A stretch of DNA of 13,272 nucleotides from positions 1 through 13,272 of the forward strand of contig CABQNF010000011.1 of the NCBI GenBank assembly GCA_902465465.1, given 5' to 3'. The stretch comes from an uncultured Collinsella sp. GTDB lineage: Bacteria > Actinomycetota > Coriobacteriia > Coriobacteriales > Coriobacteriaceae. Below, piece after piece: positions 9,950 to 13,272 of the stretch. How positions within the stretch are numbered: position 1 is the stretch's first letter; every line of letters begins with the position of its first letter. A program made the translations under genes and the position numbers. The notes below the pieces were generated by a model. That model saw only the letters and a list, made by a program, of their open reading frames with translations, did not search any database and was not told the DNA's origin.

Positions 9950-9998
9950 GGCAAGATAAAAAAGTTGGTCGATTTTCGGCGAATGGTTACATGCCATG

Positions 9999-10032
9999 AA
10001 AAAGCCCCGACCTCACAACGTGAGATCGGGGC
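9999..10032 (-). terminator. galE: Terminator of galE
   Basis: On the minus strand, a stem of 7 plus 5 bp with one internal mismatch (10020-10032 with 10004-10016) is followed by five T residues. It lies 22 bases after the galE stop and separates galE from the malQ promoter. Confidence 0.88.
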
Positions 10033-10054
10033 AAGAGCGGTATGTAGGTTTTTG

Positions 10055-11116
10055 CTACTCGGCGTCGGCGAAGCCGTTGGGGTTGTGGCTCTGCCAGTTC
10101 CAGCTATCGCGGCACATATCCGCGATGTTGTACTGAGCCTTCCAGCCCATCATGCGCTCGGCCTTTGAGGCATCGCACCAGTTGGCGGCGATATCGCCGG
10201 CGCGGCGCTCGCGAATCACATAGGGCAGCTCCTTGCCGCAGGCCTTGGAGAAGGCGGCGACGACCTCGAGTACCGAGGTACCGGTGCCGGTGCCCAGGTT
10301 AAAGATCTCGACGCCGGTCTTGCCGTTCATCCAGTTAAGGGCGGCAACGTGACCGGAGGCCAGATCGCACACGTGGATGTAGTCGCGCACACCGGTGCCG
10401 TCGGGTGTGGGGTAGTCGTTGCCAAAGACCTGAACGGCCTCGAGCTTGCCCACGGCAACCTGCGCAACATAGGGCACCAGGTTGTTGGGGATGCCGTTGG
10501 GGTCCTCGCCGATCAGGCCCGACGGATGGGCGCCGATGGGGTTGAAGTAGCGGAGCAGCACAACGTCCCACTCGGGGTCGGCGGTGTGAACGTCCATAAG
10601 GATCTGCTCGATCATCCACTTGGTCCAGCCATAGGGGTTGGTTGCGGGCTTTTTGGGGTCTTCCTCGGTGACGGGCGGGTTGTCCGGGTCGCCGTAGACG
10701 GTCGAGGAGCTCGAGAAGATGATGGACTTGCAGCCATGGTTGCGCATGACGTCGATGAGCACCAGGGTGTTCTCGATGTTGTTGTGGTAGTACTCGACGG
10801 GCTTGCTCACCGACTCGCCGACGGCCTTAAAGCCGGCGAAGTGGATGACGCGGTCGATCTGATGGGTGTCGAAGATCTTGTTCATGGCCTCGCGGTCGAG
10901 TACGTTGGCCTCGTAGAAGGTGAGGTTCTTGGCAGCCTCTTCGCCCACGATGGTCTTGACGCGGTCGACGGCGACGGCGCTGGAGTTGGAAAGGTCATCG
11001 ACGACGACAACCTGGTAGCCACCCTCGAGCAGCTGAACGACGGTGTGCGAGCCGATAAAGCCGGCGCCGCCGGTAACGAGGACGCAGGTGTCTTTGGGGT
11101 CGAGTGCTTTGGACAT
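10055..11116 (-). CDS. galE: UDP-glucose 4-epimerase
   Basis: A 353-residue extended short-chain dehydrogenase that interconverts UDP-glucose and UDP-galactose in the cytoplasm (Leloir pathway and surface glycan precursors). The Rossmann motif TGGAGFIGSH (15-24) binds NAD. The catalytic residues are S137 in SSSSTVYG and the pair Y162/K166 in YGWTK. The C-terminal RRAGDIAANW to DSWNWQ segment is typical of GalE. At the position of E. coli gate residue Tyr299, this protein has Asn312 by motif alignment, which may widen the pocket to UDP-GlcNAc. The ATG at 11116 has AGGAG 5 bases upstream; an in-frame start further out (11179) would add 21 unrelated residues. A TATACT (11154-11159, minus strand) could be a -10 box, without a good -35. 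Confidence 0.95.
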   Translation of the reverse strand: MSKALDPKDTCVLVTGGAGFIGSHTVVQLLEGGYQVVVVDDLSNSSAVAVDRVKTIVGEEAAKNLTFYEANVLDREAMNKIFDTHQIDRVIHFAGFKAVGESVSKPVEYYHNNIENTLVLIDVMRNHGCKSIIFSSSSTVYGDPDNPPVTEEDPKKPATNPYGWTKWMIEQILMDVHTADPEWDVVLLRYFNPIGAHPSGLIGEDPNGIPNNLVPYVAQVAVGKLEAVQVFGNDYPTPDGTGVRDYIHVCDLASGHVAALNWMNGKTGVEIFNLGTGTGTSVLEVVAAFSKACGKELPYVIRERRAGDIAANWCDASKAERMMGWKAQYNIADMCRDSWNWQSHNPNGFADAE

Positions 11117-11312
11117 GTAGTCTCCTATCGAATCAGGAACACTTCTTGAGGGGAGTATAGCGCAGCTGGGGGCGCCCAAAACACGCGGGGCAGGAAAACC
11201 AGAGGATTGATGTTAACGTACTCATAGGGTGTTATTTGCATAATCCTTACCTTTGGCGCGGGGCGTATTTGCGAGCCGCTGACCATACTTTTCCAGCCGT
11301 TCGTGGAAATAG

Positions 11313-11340
11313 TTGGGACAAGCGCGATGTGCGTTAATAT
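11313..11340 (+). promoter_or_regulatory. Possible promoter of the coiled-coil peptidase gene
   Basis: TTGGGA (11313-11318) and TAATAT (11335-11340) with a 16-base spacer lie about 45 bases before the start codon. The match to consensus is moderate. The divergent region from 11117 to 11384 holds this and the weak galE -10 box, and I see no other gene in it. Confidence 0.35.
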
Positions 11341-11384
11341 GTTTGAGTTGAGCGACATATAAATAAGCATGTAACGGAGTACAT

Positions 11385-12590
11385 ATGTCACCAAACAACG
11401 ATTCCATCTTTACGCAGGAGCTTTCGCGCCGCACTGCCCTTAAGGCTCTTTTCGGCGCCGCTTCCGCGGCTGTTCTTTTTGGCCTGCCCGCCCGCGCCCA
11501 TGCGGCTGAGGCCAGCCAAGAAACCACCGACAAACTGAATGCCGCCCAGGCCCAGCTCGACGAGGTTCAGGCCCAGCTCGACAGCATCGCAAATGAGTAT
11601 GCGGCGCTGGCCAACAAGAATGCCCAGACCCTCAACGACATCGAGAATGTCCAGGGCAAGATTGACGACACGCAGGCCCAGATCGATGAAAAGAAGGCCG
11701 AGCTCAAGAAGAAGCGCAACGACCTTTCCGATCGCGTGGCCGCCAGCTACAAGTCGGGCGGCACCAACATCCTGTCGTTGCTGCTCGCTTCTGGCTCGTT
11801 TGAGGAGCTCGTCGCCAACGCGCATTACGTCGAGAAGATCAACAAGAGCGACCGTGACGCCATCGAGGACATCCAGACCATCCAGAAAGAGCTCGATACG
11901 CAGAAGTCCGAGCTCGAGTCGCAAAAAGCCGACTTGGAGAAGCTCAAGGACCAGCAGACTGCTCAGATGCAGGACATGCAGGCCAAGCAGCAGGAGGTCC
12001 AGACGGTTCTGAACGGCCTCTCCGACGATGTCAAGGAGCTCATGGCCCAGCGCGATTCCGAGATTCTTGCTGCCGCTCAGGCTGAGGAGGCTGCCAAGAA
12101 GGCTGCCGCTGCCGCGGCTGCCGCAAACAAGAACAATTCCTACTCGGGTGGTTCAAGCTCGGGTGGCGGCTCGTATGCCGGCGGCACCCCGCAGCAGAAT
12201 GCCGGCTCGGGCAAGCAGCAGGCTGTCGTCAACGCGTGCTACTCCACGCCTTCGCCGGGTCAGAACTGGTGCGCGGCGTGGGTCACCAATGTCTTCCGTA
12301 ACGCCGGCGTTGGCTACTTTGGAGGCAATGCGTGCGACATGTTTAACGCCTGGTGCTATAGCTCCGACCGCTCGGCGCTGCAGGTGGGCATGATCGTGGC
12401 CGACTCATCGCATAGCGGCACGGGTGCTCCGGGCCTTATCTACGGTCATGTGGGTATCTACGTTGGCGGCGGCATCGTTATGAGCAACGAGGGCGCCATT
12501 ACGTCTAAGTCGCTTGACTCGTTTATTAGCTTCTATGGCACTGGCTCTGGCGTGCGTTGGGGCTGGCTCGGCGGTATTGCGCTGTCGTAG
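11385..12590 (+). CDS. Secreted coiled-coil protein with C-terminal NlpC/P60- or CHAP-like domain
   Basis: A 401-residue exported protein, probably a peptidoglycan hydrolase. The N-terminus has a Tat signal (SRRTALKALFG, 14-24), a hydrophobic run and an AHA-A cleavage site near residue 40. Residues about 43-245 form a long coiled coil rich in Gln, Asp, Glu and Lys, interrupted by a conserved-looking SYKSGGTNILSLLLASGS (121-138), as in CwlO/PcsB-type proteins. An Ala run and a Gly/Ser linker (about 238-277) lead to the C-terminal domain. There GQNWCAAWV holds the likely nucleophile C296, and YGHVGIYVGGG the likely base H355. The domain mixes features of NlpC/P60 and CHAP peptidases and I cannot choose between them. 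The ATG follows CGGAG at good spacing. It is a single gene, divergent from galE. CwlO-like hydrolases are controlled by FtsEX through the coiled coil; that is family knowledge and not seen here. Confidence 0.85.
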   Translation: MSPNNDSIFTQELSRRTALKALFGAASAAVLFGLPARAHAAEASQETTDKLNAAQAQLDEVQAQLDSIANEYAALANKNAQTLNDIENVQGKIDDTQAQIDEKKAELKKKRNDLSDRVAASYKSGGTNILSLLLASGSFEELVANAHYVEKINKSDRDAIEDIQTIQKELDTQKSELESQKADLEKLKDQQTAQMQDMQAKQQEVQTVLNGLSDDVKELMAQRDSEILAAAQAEEAAKKAAAAAAAANKNNSYSGGSSSGGGSYAGGTPQQNAGSGKQQAVVNACYSTPSPGQNWCAAWVTNVFRNAGVGYFGGNACDMFNAWCYSSDRSALQVGMIVADSSHSGTGAPGLIYGHVGIYVGGGIVMSNEGAITSKSLDSFISFYGTGSGVRWGWLGGIALS

Positions 12591-12602
12591 CTGCGGCTTG
12601 GT

Positions 12603-12727
12603 CCGGGACAGTCCGAGAGGCATAAGGTTGCCTGCTCGGGCAGTCCTGCTCGCACGGAGAGCACATTAAGTGCTCTCCGGCTCGTGCGGAACTCGCGATC
12701 AACCTTATGCCTCTCGGACTGTCCCGG
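12603..12727. repeat. 125-bp inverted-repeat element with perfect 28-bp arms
   Basis: Left arm 12603-12630 and right arm 12700-12727 are exact reverse complements; the arms begin CCGGGACAGTCC and end in CATAAGGTTG (left-arm sense). The 69-base centre has its own structure: a 10-bp hairpin (12655-12664 with 12670-12679, loop ATTAA), a further CGCAC/GTGCG pairing around it (12651-12655, 12684-12688), and an 8-base direct repeat CCTGCTCG at 12631 and 12645. It starts 12 bases after the upstream stop codon. There is no credible coding frame and no clear target-site duplication. Size and layout recall ERIC/MITE-type elements; I do not recognise the family. Confidence 0.85.
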
Positions 12728-12782
12728 CCCTCTCGGATTCGGGGCGCGGCACACCGGACTGGTTGTCTGAATTAAAGAAAGT

Positions 12783-12809
12783 GAAGGCCCCTTTCGGGGC
12801 CTTCTTTTT
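12783..12809 (+). terminator. Terminator shared by convergent genes
   Basis: A 9-bp perfect stem GAAGGCCCC/GGGGCCTTC (12783-12791, 12796-12804) with loop TTTC is followed by TTTTT. The T-tract touches the murB stop codon from the opposite strand. On the minus strand the same hairpin is followed by ACTTTCTTT and may also end murB transcripts. Confidence 0.9.
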
Positions 12810-13272
12810 ATAAAAATTCGCCTACTCGGTGGACTTCGGGTTCTAGGTCTACGTTGAATTGGTCTTTGACGGTTGCCTGGATGTGGCGGATGAGTTCGTC
12901 GACATCGGCGGCGGTGGCGTGGTCGGCGTTGACGATGAAGCCGCAGTGCTTCTCGCTCACCTGCGCGCCGCCAACGGCGTGTCCTCGCAGGCCGGCATCC
13001 ATGATGAGTTTGCCGGCAAAGTAACCCTCGGGGCGCTTGAAGGTGGAACCGGCACTCGGCATGTCGAGCGGCTGCTTGTCCTCGCGGCGCTGGCGGTAGT
13101 CGTCCATGTCGGCCTTGATCATCGCGGCGTTGCCCGGGGCGAGATTGAAGGTGGCCGAAAGCACGATAAAGCCGTCATCGGCGATGCGGCTCTTTCGATA
13201 ACCCAGGTTGAGCTCGTCGACATCGAACTCGATGATATTGCCGCTGCCGCGGGTGCCGTCGTCGAGCTGGCG
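12808..13272 (-). CDS. murB: UDP-N-acetylenolpyruvoylglucosamine reductase, C-terminal part
   Basis: The last 154 residues of MurB, the cytoplasmic FAD enzyme that reduces UDP-GlcNAc-enolpyruvate to UDP-MurNAc in peptidoglycan synthesis. The frame is open to the window edge at 13272, so the start and FAD domain lie outside. Visible MurB marks are LGYRKSRI, then SAGSTFKRPEGYFAGKLI with the likely catalytic Ser (codon 13045-13047), then GAQVSEKHCGFIVN, and near the end LEPEVHRVG, whose Glu fits the second catalytic position. The YRKS and AGSTFKRP pattern suggests the shorter type II class. It is convergent with the coiled-coil gene and shares its terminator region. Confidence 0.93.
   Translation of the reverse strand, partial: RQLDDGTRGSGNIIEFDVDELNLGYRKSRIADDGFIVLSATFNLAPGNAAMIKADMDDYRQRREDKQPLDMPSAGSTFKRPEGYFAGKLIMDAGLRGHAVGGAQVSEKHCGFIVNADHATAADVDELIRHIQATVKDQFNVDLEPEVHRVGEFL

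Noticed and set aside
12591..12740. Insertion sequence with target-site duplication
   Set aside because: No transposase is present and the bases outside the arms do not match each other, so only an inverted-repeat element is claimed.
12533..12754. Small open frame across the 125-bp element
   Set aside because: It runs through both arms of the inverted repeat and into the preceding gene, has no ribosome site and shows no protein-like pattern.

Overview
The window looks like chromosome of a high-GC actinobacterium, most likely a gut Coriobacteriia of the Collinsella type. That placement is inferred from the strong G/C-ending codon bias, the Tat-exported lipoprotein, the MsmX/UgpC-type sugar ATPase and the character of the proteins. 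No rRNA or other phylogenetic marker is present. The theme is uptake and intracellular breakdown of alpha-glucans, followed by a sugar-nucleotide gene and cell-wall genes.

Left part, plus strand (1-5590): a TreR-like GntR/UTRA regulator with its own strong terminator, then a complete CUT1 sugar ABC transporter. The transporter consists of a Tat-lipoprotein solute-binding protein, two permeases that overlap by one base, and an MsmX/UgpC-type ATPase. Hairpins without U-tracts separate the binding-protein gene from the permeases and the permeases from the ATPase gene. A U-tract terminator closes the operon.

Middle (5590-9960): after a convergent intergenic region come malQ and malP on the minus strand, transcribed malQ to malP. 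The convergent region holds a regular array of three 57-bp inverted-repeat units, spaced 80-81 bp and placed between the two terminators. The expected flow is maltodextrin import by the transporter, chain rearrangement by MalQ and phosphorolysis by MalP to glucose-1-phosphate. Copies of a TTGT-N4-ACAA-like palindrome lie upstream of the regulator, the binding protein (two copies) and malQ. This suggests one regulator controls both arms.

Right part (9960-13272): galE on the minus strand with its own terminator; a divergent plus-strand gene for a Tat-secreted coiled-coil protein with a C-terminal cysteine peptidase-like domain (NlpC/P60 or CHAP type); a 125-bp inverted-repeat element with perfect 28-bp arms; a terminator shared by convergent genes; and the 3' part of murB on the minus strand, cut by the window edge.

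The two most unusual structures are the palindrome array at 5616-5833 and the 125-bp element at 12603-12727. The protein genes are otherwise recognisable family members. No tRNA, rRNA, insertion-sequence transposase or CRISPR array was seen.
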